Positions 8,362 to 18,971 of a stretch of DNA of 64,000 nt are shown here, piece by piece. The stretch is from assembly GCA_003020925.1 (NCBI GenBank), contig PXRT01000017.1, positions 14,477 to 78,476 on the forward strand. The letters are read 5' to 3'. The stretch comes from Halobacteriales archaeon QS_6_64_34 (GTDB taxonomy: Archaea > Halobacteriota > Halobacteria > Halobacteriales > Haloarculaceae). The notes under the pieces are model-generated. The model saw only the letters and a program-made list of their open reading frames with translations, was not told where the DNA came from and made no database searches. Every line of letters begins with the position of its first letter. The stretch's first letter is position 1. The position numbers were made by a program, and so were the translations under genes.

Positions 8362-9164
8362 ACCCGGCGGTAGATACGGTGTTGCTTGTCGACGGGCTCG
8401 AAGTCGTCGCGACACTCCACGGGCAGCGTCTCGGTCATCCCTATCATGAGATAGCCGCCCTCACACAGTGAGCCCCGGATTGTCTCGAAGATTGGCACCT
8501 TGAACTCCGAATCGATGTAGATGAGCAGGTTCCGACAGAACACGAGGTCGAAGTCCCGCTTGGCTCGCCCGCGAATGAGGTCGTGTTGCTCGAAGGAGAC
8601 CAGCTCCGTGACCGAGTCCTTGACGGTGAAGGTGTTGCCGTCCTCCTCGACGTACTCCGCGTAGTCGGAGAGCGGGGCCAGTTCCTCGGCGATGTTGGTC
8701 GTGTGGGAGGTCTCGTAGGTCGCTTCACGGGCCGCCTCGAGGACGTCGGCGTTGATGTCGGTCCCGAGAATGTCGACCCGCCGCGCCTCGATGTCGGGGT
8801 CGTCCAGTGCGAGCATCGCCGCAGAGTAGGGCTCGCGCCCGTCGGCGCTGGGGGCCGACCAGAGCCGAACGTCTCGGTTGTTCGCGGTCAGTTCCCGCAG
8901 CACCGGCCGCAGCGCTTCCCACGCCTCCGGGTTCCGGAAGAAGCCGGTCACGTTGATGGACAGCGAGTCGAGCAGGGCCCGGCGCTCCTCGTCCTCCCGG
9001 CGGAGCAACTGCTTGTAGGCCCGGTAGCTGTCGGTGTCGGTCCGGCGCATCCGCGCCGTGATTCGACGGTCGAGATAGGCGTCGTTGTAGAAGCCCGACT
9101 CGAAGTCCATCTCGGCCTCGATGAAACCGAGCAGTTGCTGGAACTGGCGGTTCTCGGCGCTCAT
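8358..9164 (-). CDS. cheR: Chemoreceptor methyltransferase CheR
   Basis: Methylates glutamate residues of chemoreceptors with S-adenosylmethionine during adaptation. The 268-residue product has the N-terminal helical CheR domain (1-75) and the SAM-binding domain (about 80-268) with NVTGFFRNPEAW, RLWSAPSADGREPYS, FDLVFCRNLLIYID and the final YLMIGMTETLPV. The SAM loop reads SAPSADGREPY where many bacterial CheR have SAGCSSGEEPY. It overlaps cheA and the HEAT gene by 4 nt each. Confidence 0.95.
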   Translation of the reverse strand: MSAENRQFQQLLGFIEAEMDFESGFYNDAYLDRRITARMRRTDTDSYRAYKQLLRREDEERRALLDSLSINVTGFFRNPEAWEALRPVLRELTANNRDVRLWSAPSADGREPYSAAMLALDDPDIEARRVDILGTDINADVLEAAREATYETSHTTNIAEELAPLSDYAEYVEEDGNTFTVKDSVTELVSFEQHDLIRGRAKRDFDLVFCRNLLIYIDSEFKVPIFETIRGSLCEGGYLMIGMTETLPVECRDDFEPVDKQHRIYRRV

Positions 9165-11178
9165 AGGGTCACCACGTCGAGGATATGGACGATGTTGCCG
9201 TCGCCGAGTACGGCGGTCCCCGACAGGCCGGGCGTCCCCGAGAGGATACCCTCCAGGGGTTTGACGACGACTTCCTCCTGGCTGTTGACCGAGTCACAGT
9301 GGAGGGCGACCTGTCGCTCCGATTCCCTGATTCGGACTAACATACCGTCGCCGTTCGCCGTGTCGCCGGGCACGTCGAAGGTATCGTCTAAGTGGATGAC
9401 GGGGTAGATGTCGTCGTTGTGTTTGATGACCTCGGTGCCGTTGACCTGCTTGACCGACGACGTCGCGGTTATCTCGTCGACGTTCTTGATGGGGACGCCG
9501 TACTCCTCGTCGCCCACCTCGACGAACAGCACCTTCACGATGGCCATCGTCACCGGCAGCCGCAGGGCGACAGTCGTTCCCTCGCCGACCGTCGAGTCGA
9601 CGTTGACCGAGCCGTCGAGTTGCGTGACGGTGTCGTGGACCACGTCCATCCCGACGCCCCGGCCCGAGGTGTCGGTCACCTCGTCGGCCGTCGAGAAGCC
9701 CGGATGGAAGACGAGGTCGTAGATGGCCGAGTCGTCCATCGCGTCCAGTTCCTCCGGCGAGCGGACGCCCTTCTCGATGGCCTTGTTCTTGATTCCTTCG
9801 ACGTCCAGCCCCGCGCCGTCGTCCTCGACCTCGATGATGACGTGGTCCCGTTCCCGGGAGGCCCGGAGGGTGATGTGGCCGGTCGGCTCCTTGCCGGCGG
9901 CCTCCCGCTCGGCCGGCGGCTCGATGCCGTGGTCGACGGCGTTTCTGAGGATATGCATCAGCGGGTCCGAGATTTCGGTGAGAATCGTCCGGTCCAGCTC
10001 GATGCCCTCGCCCTCGATTTCGAAGTCGATGTCCTTATCGAGTTCGCGGGCCAGGTCCCGAACCAAGCGCGGGAACTTCCCGACGACCTTCTTCAGCGGG
10101 ATGAGCCGCATGTCCATCACCGTGTTCTGGAGGTTCGCCGTTATCTTGTCCAGCTCGTCGAGCGTATCGCCGGCCGAGTCGAGGTCCTCGGTCTCGACGG
10201 CGCGGCGCAGCTTGATGCGGCTGGTCACCAGCTGTTCGACCAGCCCGTGCAGGTCGTCGAGCTGGTCGACGTCCACCCGCACGGACTTTATTTCGTCGAC
10301 GCTGTGTTCCTCCTCGCCGCCGTCGGCTGGGCCGCCTGCACCGCTCGCCCCGCCGGCACTGTCTGTGCCGGCCCCAGCGCTCGCCCCGCCAGTCCCGTCA
10401 GCCGACGGGCCGGACGCCGATGCGGTCAGACTCTCGGTCACGTCCGCCGCGCTGAAGGACTCGATTTTGCCGATAGAGCCAAGCTCCGCGTCGACCGTCG
10501 CGGCGTCGCCGGCGTCGAGATACAGCTCGAAGGTGTCCTCGAACTTGCCGTCTTCGATGTCGGCCCGGCTGGGGTCGAAGACGAGGATGTCGAAGACGTC
10601 CTCGACGGCCTCCAGTGCCAGCATCGAGTCCACGCCGAGCATGTCGGACTCGCCGACGTCGACGGTGACGTGGACGACGCGCTCGTCGGCCTCGCTCGCG
10701 TCGATATCGAGGTCGATATCCACGTCACCTCCGCCGTCGTCACCACCGCTACCTGTCGATTCGGCGGCCGCTGCCGACCCGCCCGCGCCGGCCGCGTCGG
10801 CGCCTTCCTCCAGGACGGTCCGGAGCTGGGCGACCAGCTCGTCGGAGTTCGTGGTCGACTCGCCCTCTGACTCGATTTCGCCGACGATGACCTCTATCCG
10901 GTCGACGCCGGCGAAGATGAGGTCCATCACGTCCGGGTTCACCCCCATCTCGCCCTGTCGCATGGCGTCTAACAGGTCCTCCATCGCGTGTGCGAGACTC
11001 GCCGCGTCGTCAAAGCCCATCGCGCCGAAGTTGCCCTTCAGCGTGTGGGCGGTCCGGAAGATAGAGTCCATCGCCGCCTCGTCGGCGGGGTCCGATTCCA
11101 GGTCGAGCAGTGAGTTGTTCAGCTCGGTTACCGCCTCCTCGCTCTCGCGGATGAATGCGTCTAGATACTGGTCGTCCA

Positions 11179-11179
<1 letters not shown>
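9161..11179 (-). CDS. cheA: Chemotaxis histidine kinase CheA
   Basis: Central kinase of the Che pathway (672 residues). Domains in order: HPt/P1 with phospho-acceptor His45 (FRTAHTLKGNFGAMGF), a Gly/Ala/Ser-rich linker, the P2 response-regulator-docking domain (about 160-250), a second Gly/Ser-rich linker, P3 dimerisation, HATPase (NAVDHGIEPP, VEDDGAGLD, GRGVGMDVV) and a C-terminal CheW-like P5 domain. The acidic and glycine-rich linkers suit a halophile. It overlaps cheB by one nucleotide upstream and cheR by 4 nt downstream. It transfers phosphate to CheY (18612-18971) and CheB. Confidence 0.97.
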
Positions 11180-12240
<1,061 letters not shown>

Positions 12241-12410
12241 CGTCAGCTCGGTCCCTGTGGGGCGCGGTTCGTGTGTGGGCGGCACATCTGCATAGCTACG
12301 CCGAACTCCCGACCGGCCCAAAATAAAGACTCCGCCCACGTAATCAAAGTTGATAGTCCAGCACACAGCCTTTTATATGGCCATCGACCACGTTCGGGTA
12401 TCCGGCAGCT
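12241..12410. promoter_or_regulatory. Divergent cheB/cheW promoter region
   Basis: The TATA-like TTTATAT at 12372-12378 lies 36 nt before the cheW ATG. On the other strand an AT stretch (12319-12327, TTTATTTT on the minus strand) can serve cheB, leaving a leader of about 50 nt. No strong palindrome is seen between them. Confidence 0.55.
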
Positions 12411-12845
12411 ATGTCAGCCCAGTCAACTACGACCGGTCAGGTGCTCGAATTCAAGCTCGGCGAGGAGACGTACTGTGTCAGTATCGGCTACGTGACCGAA
12501 ATCGTCGACATCGGGGAGCTGACCCAGGTGCCAAACGCCCCGGCCCACGTCGAAGGCGTGATGGACCTCCGCGGTCGGACGACCTCAATCGTAGACCCCA
12601 AGGCCGTCTTCGGTATCCACGCCGACACCGACGGGCAGCGTATCATCGTCTTCGACCCGGACATCGTCCAGGACCAGGGCGCCGCTGGCTGGCTCGTCGA
12701 CGAGGTGTACCAGGTCGTCCAGGTAGCCCCCGACCAGATAGACCAGTCCCCGGCCAACGATTCGGGCTCGATTCGCGGCGTCGTCAAGCGCGACGACGAG
12801 TTCGTCATCTGGGTTGACCCTGCTATTGTCCACAGTACTCGGTGA
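12411..12845 (+). CDS. cheW: Chemotaxis coupling protein CheW
   Basis: Adaptor joining chemoreceptors to CheA. The 144-residue product is a single CheW domain: the VLEFKLGEETYCVSIGYVTEIV strand region, the conserved VEGVMDLRGRTTSIVDPK motif near residue 50 and GSIRGVVKRDDEFVIWVDP near the end. Divergent from cheB. The downstream KaiC-like gene starts 77 nt later and appears to have its own promoter. Confidence 0.95.
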   Translation: MSAQSTTTGQVLEFKLGEETYCVSIGYVTEIVDIGELTQVPNAPAHVEGVMDLRGRTTSIVDPKAVFGIHADTDGQRIIVFDPDIVQDQGAAGWLVDEVYQVVQVAPDQIDQSPANDSGSIRGVVKRDDEFVIWVDPAIVHSTR

Positions 12846-12922
12846 CGCCCGTGACTGTCGGGCAACAAGAGTTTTTAACATCCGAGAACGACCAACAGAT
12901 ACCTAACTACAACGTTCAGAAT

Positions 12923-13648
12923 ATGATACAGCTAACCAAAACCGGCATCGACGGCCTCGACGAGATTCTCAACGGCGGCATCGTAAAGGACTCCACGACG
13001 CTCATCAGCGGAAACCCGGGGGCGGGGAAGTCGATACTCTGTCTCCAGTATATCTACAACGGCGTCGAGAAGTTCGACGAGAAGGGTATCTACCTCTCCT
13101 TCGAGGAAAACCAAAAAGACCTCCGGCAGGCCGCTGAGTCCATCGGCTTCGACAAGTGGCCCGAGTACGTCGAGAACGGCGATATAAAGGTGTACGACAA
13201 GCAGGTGTTGCTGCGCGAGAACGACTTCTCCTCCTCGCTGGAAATCCTGCTCGATGACCTCGAGGACGACGAATACGACCGACTGGTGCTTGACTCCCTG
13301 GCGATGTTCCAGCTCTTTTTCGAGAGCGAAAAGGAGAAACGCACCTACCTGCTGAAACTGACCGACATCCTCCGGGAAAACGGGCTGACGACCCTGATGA
13401 CGAACGAACAGGGCGCCGTCTTCCCCGAAACCGAAATCGGCCTCGAGAACTATCTCACCGACGGGAACATCTACCTCATCCAGACGCCGACCGACTCCGG
13501 TGTCAGCCGGTACATCTGGGTCGCCAAGATGCGCAAACAGAACACCGAGACCGACATCTACCCGATGGAGATAGACTGGGGAGGCATCAAGGTCCACCAG
13601 AACGCGAGTGCGTTCTCGATGATGAGCGAAGAGGAATCGCCCATCTAA
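12923..13648 (+). CDS. KaiC/RadA-superfamily ATPase (RAD55-like)
   Basis: A 241-residue single-domain RecA-fold ATPase of the KaiC/ArlH type: Walker A GNPGAGKS (30-37), a following acidic GIYLSFEENQKDL segment with the KaiC-style catalytic Glu pair, and a Walker B-like strand (YDRLVLDSLAMF). It has one domain, unlike circadian KaiC. ATG 12923 is preferred because a TATA-like TTTTTAA (12872-12878) lies between it and the longer start at 12842. It resembles the ArlH gene product (23336-24097) in fold but not closely in sequence. Its place inside the motility island suggests a regulatory role, which is inference. Confidence 0.8.
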   Translation: MIQLTKTGIDGLDEILNGGIVKDSTTLISGNPGAGKSILCLQYIYNGVEKFDEKGIYLSFEENQKDLRQAAESIGFDKWPEYVENGDIKVYDKQVLLRENDFSSSLEILLDDLEDDEYDRLVLDSLAMFQLFFESEKEKRTYLLKLTDILRENGLTTLMTNEQGAVFPETEIGLENYLTDGNIYLIQTPTDSGVSRYIWVAKMRKQNTETDIYPMEIDWGGIKVHQNASAFSMMSEEESPI

Positions 13649-13688
13649 CAGTCGTTATTGGGAAGAAAACCCGTTATTGTGACGTGAA

Positions 13689-13705
13689 ACGGCCACGAAG
13701 GCCGT
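13689..13705 (+). terminator. Hairpin after the KaiC-like gene
   Basis: ACGGCC-ACGAA-GGCCGT forms a 6-bp stem 40 nt after the stop codon at 13648, in the 163-nt gap before the winged-helix gene. It has no long T-run behind it, so a termination role is tentative. Confidence 0.35.
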
Positions 13706-13811
13706 CGTATCCGCTGTTATAGCTATCTTGAGCCAAAATATCTAAACCGACGAACCGTCCAGTATCATTGCCGATAGCTTTATTAAAGTTTGAATTTATG
13801 ATTTGATAACG

Positions 13812-14147
13812 ATGGCATCAGCGGAGCTTCTCCAAACGCTGGGAAACAAATACAGCGCCGAGATACTCGACGCGACCGACGAACCTATTTCGGCCCAGGA
13901 TTTAAGCGACGAGCTCGAAATCCCAATCGCGACGTGCTATCGGCGTATCGACGAACTCACCGAACACGACCTGCTCGAACTCCACGACAACATCCTCTCC
14001 GACGACCGGCGACGCATCAAGGTCTACCGACGCAACGTCGATGAAGTCCGGGTCGGTTTCGACGATGGCCTCTCCGTCCACGTCGAGGAACGCTCCGAAG
14101 TCACGAACAAACTCGACGAGGCCTGGCGGACGCTCTCGGATAGATAG
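13812..14147 (+). CDS. Winged-helix transcriptional regulator
   Basis: A 111-residue ArsR-like winged-helix protein: SAEILDATDEPISAQDLSDELEIPIATCYRRIDELTEHDLLE gives helix-turn-helix and wing at about residues 14-65, followed by a strand-rich tail. ATG 13812 lies about 27 nt after CTTTATTAAAG (13778-13788), so it is probably leaderless; a TTG at 13803 is less likely. Haloarchaeal winged-helix genes are often paired with a DUF7521-type membrane protein, as here. Next to arlB, it could regulate motility like euryarchaeal EarA, but this is only context. Confidence 0.82.
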   Translation: MASAELLQTLGNKYSAEILDATDEPISAQDLSDELEIPIATCYRRIDELTEHDLLELHDNILSDDRRRIKVYRRNVDEVRVGFDDGLSVHVEERSEVTNKLDEAWRTLSDR

Positions 14148-14248
14148 CGTCGCTCGCCCAGCTATCGCTCGCTTCTGTCTCGTTATCAGCAGGGATATTT
14201 ACGAGCGTGGGTTTAATACAGGCGTTCTCATATCGACGCACAACGCCG

Positions 14249-14524
14249 ATGATAGAACTCATCTATGCCATCTCGACGCTCGTGTTCGTCGTTGCCGGAC
14301 TCACCATGGTCGGGATGGCGATGCGGGCGTACGTCCAGACGTCGCACCAGGCGATGCTCTACCTGTCGATTGGATTCTCGCTTGCGGTCGCGGGCGCCGC
14401 TGCGACGATGATAAGCGCCTTTATCAATGACTTCGAAGGAGTCCGGTCGCTGCTGTTGGTCAACAGCGGACTGACGACGTTTGGTTTCCTGTTCGTGATG
14501 TACAGCCTCGTCACCTACGAGTGA
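14249..14524 (+). CDS. Small membrane protein, DUF7521-like
   Basis: A 91-residue protein of three hydrophobic segments (about 4-25, 33-55, 65-88). It fits the small haloarchaeal membrane family I know as DUF7521, often encoded after a winged-helix regulator. ATG 14249 is 30-36 nt after TTTAATA (14213-14219). Function unknown; a membrane partner that controls the adjacent regulator would be a natural guess. A run of seven T follows its stop. Confidence 0.7.
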   Translation: MIELIYAISTLVFVVAGLTMVGMAMRAYVQTSHQAMLYLSIGFSLAVAGAAATMISAFINDFEGVRSLLLVNSGLTTFGFLFVMYSLVTYE

Positions 14525-14530
14525 TTGCAG

Positions 14531-14537
14531 TTTTTTT
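14531..14537 (+). terminator. T-tract terminator after the DUF7521-like gene
   Basis: Seven consecutive T residues start 7 nt after the stop codon at 14524. Archaeal intrinsic termination relies on such U-tracts, so transcripts from 14.2 kb probably end here before the archaellin promoter. Confidence 0.5.
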
Positions 14538-14766
14538 AACGATGTACTGAAATACCGGTGGACGATGTCGTCGTCAAACGGCTGTGTGGGTCATCTCTCT
14601 CAGCGCAGTATCGGGGTGGCTGGTCAGATGGCTCCCGACTCTATTCTCGCTAAAACCGGCTTAGAGGGGTTTCAGATGCCTATTATCAGAAAAGATATTT
14701 TGAGGAGAGGTATTATTACTGGTGAAAGACAGACTCAGTGTAGGGTCAGACAGACCCGGAATATCC

Positions 14767-15384
14767 ATGCTCGAAGCATTCAAGAACGACGACGACCGCG
14801 GGCAGGTCGGTATCGGCACGCTCATCGTGTTCATCGCGATGGTGCTGGTGGCGGCTATCGCTGCGGGCGTCCTGATCAACACGGCCGGGTTCCTCCAGAG
14901 CGGCGCCGAGGAAACCGGACAGCAGAGTAGTGACCAAGTGACCAACCGGCTCCAGGTGGTGAGTGCCGTTGGTGAAGACATCGACGGTGCCAACGTCGAT
15001 ACTGCTCGCATCACGGTGAAGAAAGCTCCCGGTGCGAACAACATCGACCTGAGCACCACGACGCTCCAGTTCGTCCACTCCAGCGGGTCGACTGACGTGA
15101 CGTTCAATACCTACGACGATACGGCCGACCCGGAGCCGACTAGTGCAGAGGACTTCAACGTGGTCGACGTCCAGGACGAGGACGATTCGATTGGCAACAG
15201 TGGTGTCGTCCTCAACGACCGCGCAGACCGCGCACAGATAATCCTCAACACTAACGCTATCACTGGCGGATTCAGTGAGGGTGACACGGCGACGATTCAG
15301 CTCAACACCCAGTCCGGTGGGAACACCGAACTTCGCCTCGTCGTGCCGGAGACGCTGTCTGGCACCTCTGCAGTCAACCTCTAA
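14767..15384 (+). CDS. arlB: Archaellin (archaellum filament subunit)
   Basis: Filament protein of the archaellum, 205 residues. It has a class III signal peptide: [12 protein letters not shown] followed by [18 protein letters not shown], so the preflagellin peptidase would cut after Gly12. The hydrophobic assembly helix (13-36) and the Asp/Thr/Asn-rich surface domain follow, with N-glycosylation sequons. An AT element (tattatta, 14711-14718) lies about 50 nt upstream, suggesting a short leader. Only one archaellin gene is present; others may lie elsewhere. Confidence 0.94.
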   Translation: MLEAFKNDDDRGQVGIGTLIVFIAMVLVAAIAAGVLINTAGFLQSGAEETGQQSSDQVTNRLQVVSAVGEDIDGANVDTARITVKKAPGANNIDLSTTTLQFVHSSGSTDVTFNTYDDTADPEPTSAEDFNVVDVQDEDDSIGNSGVVLNDRADRAQIILNTNAITGGFSEGDTATIQLNTQSGGNTELRLVVPETLSGTSAVNL

Positions 15385-15460
15385 GCCTGCGCGCCTCCTT
15401 TTCCGTTTATCGACCCCGACCAGCGACGGTATTATATCGTTTCCTCACACACTGTCTGGT

Positions 15461-16015
15461 ATGGACGGGGGCTCCGATGACACGAATCCCGAGGACGGCA
15501 AGATTCTCTCCCCCGAGGAGCTCGAGCTAGAGGACGACGAACACGTCACGCAGATAGACGAGAGCCGCTACGTCGTCTCGCCGAACGTGCGTGACGACGA
15601 GATACACGGTAGCCGGCCCTCCATGCCGGAGCCAGAGTCGGAGCCAGCGCCCGACACGCCGGAGTTCACTGATGGCAACGTCCACGAGTGGCTCGCCGAA
15701 CAGATGGCCGACTCGAACGCTCGCTACGGCTTCGACGTGACTGCGAAGTTCGACGGCGAGGTCGACCAGCAACGGCTCGCCTCGAACGATATCGTCACCG
15801 TCTTCGAGACGCTGCTGCTGTGGTACGGCCGCCAGATGGACGGCTCGACGGACGTCCAGGACGTGCTCGGCATCCTGCTCTCGGAGTCGAACGTCCCGGT
15901 GAAGTATCCGCCGGGAAGTATCAAGCGCCTGGCCCGCTCGGCCGGTCTCAGTCCCGACGACTCCATCGCGGACCTCATAGAGGCCGTCGAAGACCGGGAC
16001 GGCGCGGCGCTGTAG
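15461..16015 (+). CDS. Haloarchaeal protein of unknown function next to archaellin (possibly DUF7500)
   Basis: A 184-residue acidic cytosolic protein. The first 80 residues are Asp/Glu/Pro-rich and probably disordered; the C-terminal 90 form an alpha-helical domain (FDGEVDQQRLASNDIVTVFETLLLW, then VKYPPGSIKRLARSAGLSPDD). The ATG is about 27 nt after TTATATC (15432-15438), so a leaderless transcript separate from arlB is likely. I associate it with a haloarchaeal family found near archaellum genes (DUF7500, from memory). Function unknown. Confidence 0.68.
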   Translation: MDGGSDDTNPEDGKILSPEELELEDDEHVTQIDESRYVVSPNVRDDEIHGSRPSMPEPESEPAPDTPEFTDGNVHEWLAEQMADSNARYGFDVTAKFDGEVDQQRLASNDIVTVFETLLLWYGRQMDGSTDVQDVLGILLSESNVPVKYPPGSIKRLARSAGLSPDDSIADLIEAVEDRDGAAL

Positions 16016-16056
16016 CGCCGAGAGATTTAAGCCACGCGACGGCCGTTGATTACCCG

Positions 16057-16524
16057 ATGGACCGCTCGGTGGCCGCTGCCGGCCTCTTTGTCGTCTTCGT
16101 CCTCGTCGGCACTGGCCCGCTCTCTGGCGTCGACGTGACGAGTGCCTCGCCGTCGACGGTCGGCGACGGGAAGGCGACCGTCACCGACGTCACCGTCGAC
16201 CAGTCCGAACTTACTCTATCGCCCGGCCGGTTCGGGACCAACGTCACCTATCTCCGCGTGCCGGCAGCCGCGGTCACCGTCGAAAATGTCACTGACCGGC
16301 CCCAGCTGCTGTATATCGTCTCGATACCGGGGTTGGATGTCCGGCTGGTCGAGCGCCGGGTCGTGACCGGTTCGGGCACGTACCGCCTCGCGCCCGACGA
16401 CCGGGCGATACCGCCGGGACGGGCCGACGGGAGCTACGACGCCGCCCTCTCGGTCCGCGTTCAGAGTTTCACGACCGACCGGACAGTGGCCTGGACGACC
16501 GTCACCGTCGGGGGCCGACAGTGA
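16057..16524 (+). CDS. Exported or membrane-anchored protein of unknown function
   Basis: A 155-residue protein with an N-terminal hydrophobic segment (about 5-20, signal or anchor) followed by a Val/Thr-rich beta-type domain (TVTDVTVDQSELTLSPGRF, YLRVPAAAVTVENVTD). ATG 16057 follows a TTTAA element (16025-16029). The end overlaps the next gene by GTGA, so the two are translationally coupled. I do not recognise the family. The product would lie outside the membrane, perhaps as a partner of the following polytopic protein. Confidence 0.7.
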   Translation: MDRSVAAAGLFVVFVLVGTGPLSGVDVTSASPSTVGDGKATVTDVTVDQSELTLSPGRFGTNVTYLRVPAAAVTVENVTDRPQLLYIVSIPGLDVRLVERRVVTGSGTYRLAPDDRAIPPGRADGSYDAALSVRVQSFTTDRTVAWTTVTVGGRQ

Positions 16525-18527
16525 GTGACGACCCCCGTGGCTGGCTGGTCGCTGTCGGCCGGTGGTGCTTTGGCGACCGACGCGGGCTGGTGCTGTGGCT
16601 CGGGCTCGTCTGCTGGTTCGGGCTGACCTGGCGGGTCGGCTTTTTCATCCAGGACACCTACGCCGTGGCGAACACGTTGGTAGCGATGGCCAACGGGCAA
16701 CTCCACGTGACCGAGCTACGCTATTCGCTGACGCTGGGCTCACAGCCCGGGCTCCACCAGTACGGCGGGCGGTTCTACGGCCGGAACTATGGCCAGCTCG
16801 CGCTGGCGGTCCCGCTCGTGTGGGCCCTGGAAGCCGGGGCGACGGTCGTGGCGCCGCGATTGCTCCTGTCGGGCCTCTGGGCCGGGGTCGGTCTGGTGCT
16901 CGTGACACAGGTCGCCGAGTTCGACCGGTTCGACCGGGGCCGGACCCGTGCCGTGGGCTCCGTTCTCGTCGTAGTGCTGTTCGTCGCGAGCGTGCTGACG
17001 GCGACCGACCTCCCGACGGACCGGCTCGGCCTCGCCGCCCTTCAGCTTTCGACGATACTAGCGGCGGCGACGGCAGGGCTGGTACTGTACCGCCTCGTCG
17101 CCCGCTTCCACGACCGTCGGGCGGGACTGGCGGCCGGCGCCGCGCTGGGCGTCGCCACACCGGTCGGCTTCTGGGCGACGCTGCCAAAGCGCCATACGGT
17201 CGTCGCGACGCTGGTGCTCGGGGTCGTCTATGCCTTCGCGGTGAGTCGGACTCGCGAAGGCGACGCCGCCCTGCGGGCCCGGGCCGGGGCGTACGCACTC
17301 GCCGGCTACATCACCTGGATACACGCCTTCGAGGCGCTGTTCGTGGGTATCGTCCTCGCTGCTGTCGATATGTTGACGGCGCGGGACCGGAGCCTCCGGG
17401 CGCTGGCCGTCGTGGGGCTCGTACTCCTGCTCGCGTCGACGCCGATGCTGGCGACGAACCACGCCATCTCCGGGAACCCGGCCCAGCCGCCACGTGTCCT
17501 CCCGAACGTCGGTCCGGACGCCGAGTTCGCGCCCCCATCAGAGGACGGTAGCGGCGGTGAGGAACCGGCAGGCGGTGGTGCGACTCCCGAGGGTGGTGGG
17601 GCGACGCCAGCCGGGAACGTGACCACTCCGGAGCCAAACAACACTACGACCGGTGGCACCGCTACCCCCGAAGCCACTCCAGCGGCCACAGAGACTGATA
17701 CCGGCGGTGACGGGCCATCTCCGCCGTCGCTGTTGAATACCGTCCACAATGGCGTCGATACGGTTTCGGCGTTCGCCGGAGCGGCAGTCGTTCGTGGGTT
17801 CGCAGTGCTCACCCAGCCCGAGCGACTCTGGCACGTTTTCGTCCGGAGCGGAACTATTCCGGGCGTCAGCTACGGCATAAACGATTCCGAGACAATCGAC
17901 CTCACAGTACTGGAGGCAATGCCGCTGCTTGGTGCGCTGGCGGCGCTGCCGGTGCTGGCGGAACGGCGCCGTCGTGCCGCCATCGGCCCGACGCTCCCGA
18001 CACTCGACCCGCGAGACTGGCGACCGGCCCGCCAGACCGACCTGCTTGTGGTCGCGCTCGCCACCGTCCTGACGGTCGTCTACCTCCCGCGACTTCCGCT
18101 GTTCAGTACGCTGACGGTCCGGTATCTCCACCCGGTCATCGCGCTCGGCGCGTATGCTGTCTGGCGCGTTCCGGCCGTTCGCGCTGCCGTGTCGGACACA
18201 CGGTGGGCTGTCGGGTCGTATCTCGCCAGCCTCGCGCTCGCACTCGTCGTCCTGCTCATGGGAATCAGTGGCCTGGAACTGGCGGTCGGCGAGGCGGTCC
18301 AGTACAACGCCCTCTGGAACCTGGCGGCTGCGACCGTCTGTGCGGTCGGCGTCGTCGGCTGGACCGTTTCGGACCGGGTTTCGGACCGCTTCCTGGCGGT
18401 CGCCGTCGCGTTGCCGGCCGGCTTTACGACCGGGTATCTCCTGCTGTCGGGGCTGGTCTACTTCCGGTACGGTAGCTACGCCTTTGATGTCGTCCGCGTG
18501 GGGGCCGAGAGCCTGCCGGCGCTGTGA
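16521..18527 (+). CDS. Large polytopic membrane protein of unknown function
   Basis: A 668-residue protein starting at GTG 16521, overlapping the previous stop. It has about 12 membrane segments in two halves (about 20-295 and 465-665) separated by a 170-residue extracytoplasmic insert rich in Gly, Pro, Thr and Asn (about 320-405, with Thr-Pro runs typical of O-glycosylated linkers). The first loop, after the signal-anchor, has YSLTLGSQPGLHQYGGRFYGRNYGQLALAVPLVW, reminiscent of GT-C glycosyltransferases, whose catalytic acidic residues lie in the first loop. I cannot confirm that family. Confidence 0.75.
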   Translation: MSDDPRGWLVAVGRWCFGDRRGLVLWLGLVCWFGLTWRVGFFIQDTYAVANTLVAMANGQLHVTELRYSLTLGSQPGLHQYGGRFYGRNYGQLALAVPLVWALEAGATVVAPRLLLSGLWAGVGLVLVTQVAEFDRFDRGRTRAVGSVLVVVLFVASVLTATDLPTDRLGLAALQLSTILAAATAGLVLYRLVARFHDRRAGLAAGAALGVATPVGFWATLPKRHTVVATLVLGVVYAFAVSRTREGDAALRARAGAYALAGYITWIHAFEALFVGIVLAAVDMLTARDRSLRALAVVGLVLLLASTPMLATNHAISGNPAQPPRVLPNVGPDAEFAPPSEDGSGGEEPAGGGATPEGGGATPAGNVTTPEPNNTTTGGTATPEATPAATETDTGGDGPSPPSLLNTVHNGVDTVSAFAGAAVVRGFAVLTQPERLWHVFVRSGTIPGVSYGINDSETIDLTVLEAMPLLGALAALPVLAERRRRAAIGPTLPTLDPRDWRPARQTDLLVVALATVLTVVYLPRLPLFSTLTVRYLHPVIALGAYAVWRVPAVRAAVSDTRWAVGSYLASLALALVVLLMGISGLELAVGEAVQYNALWNLAAATVCAVGVVGWTVSDRVSDRFLAVAVALPAGFTTGYLLLSGLVYFRYGSYAFDVVRVGAESLPAL

Positions 18528-18611
18528 CCCGTTCAACCGCGTGCAGTCGGTGGTATCACACGCGATAATTTACGGGTCACATTTATGCCGGTCATTACGG
18601 TAGTGGCGGGC

Positions 18612-18971
18612 ATGCCAGACGTACTGATTGCCGACGATTCGGAGTTCATGCGGAACCTCCTGCGGGAGATTCTCGAGGCGGACCACACTATCGTCGGTGA
18701 GGTCGAGAACGGCGTCGAGGCGGTGGAAGTGTACAAGGAGGAGACCCCGGACCTGGTGATGATGGACATCGTGATGCCCATCCGGGACGGTATCGAAGCG
18801 ACGGGCGAAATCAAGTCCGCGAACCCCGACGCCAACGTCATCATGTGTACCAGCGTGGGCCAGGAGGAGAAGATGAAAGAGGCCGTCAAGGCCGGCGCCG
18901 ACGGTTACATCACCAAACCCTTCCAGAAACCCAGCGTGATGGAGGCAATCGAGGACGTCGTCCCCTCATAG
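18612..18971 (+). CDS. cheY: Response regulator CheY
   Basis: Single-domain receiver (119 residues) that carries the phosphate signal from CheA to the CheF/archaellum motor. The acidic pocket is Asp8/Asp9 (LIADDSEFMR), phospho-acceptor Asp52 (MMDIVMP), Thr80 and Lys102 (YITKPFQ). ATG 18612 lies about 27 nt after TTTATG (18582-18587), suggesting a leaderless start. It leads the cheY-cheC-cheD operon; cheC begins directly after the stop codon. Confidence 0.96.
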   Translation: MPDVLIADDSEFMRNLLREILEADHTIVGEVENGVEAVEVYKEETPDLVMMDIVMPIRDGIEATGEIKSANPDANVIMCTSVGQEEKMKEAVKAGADGYITKPFQKPSVMEAIEDVVPS

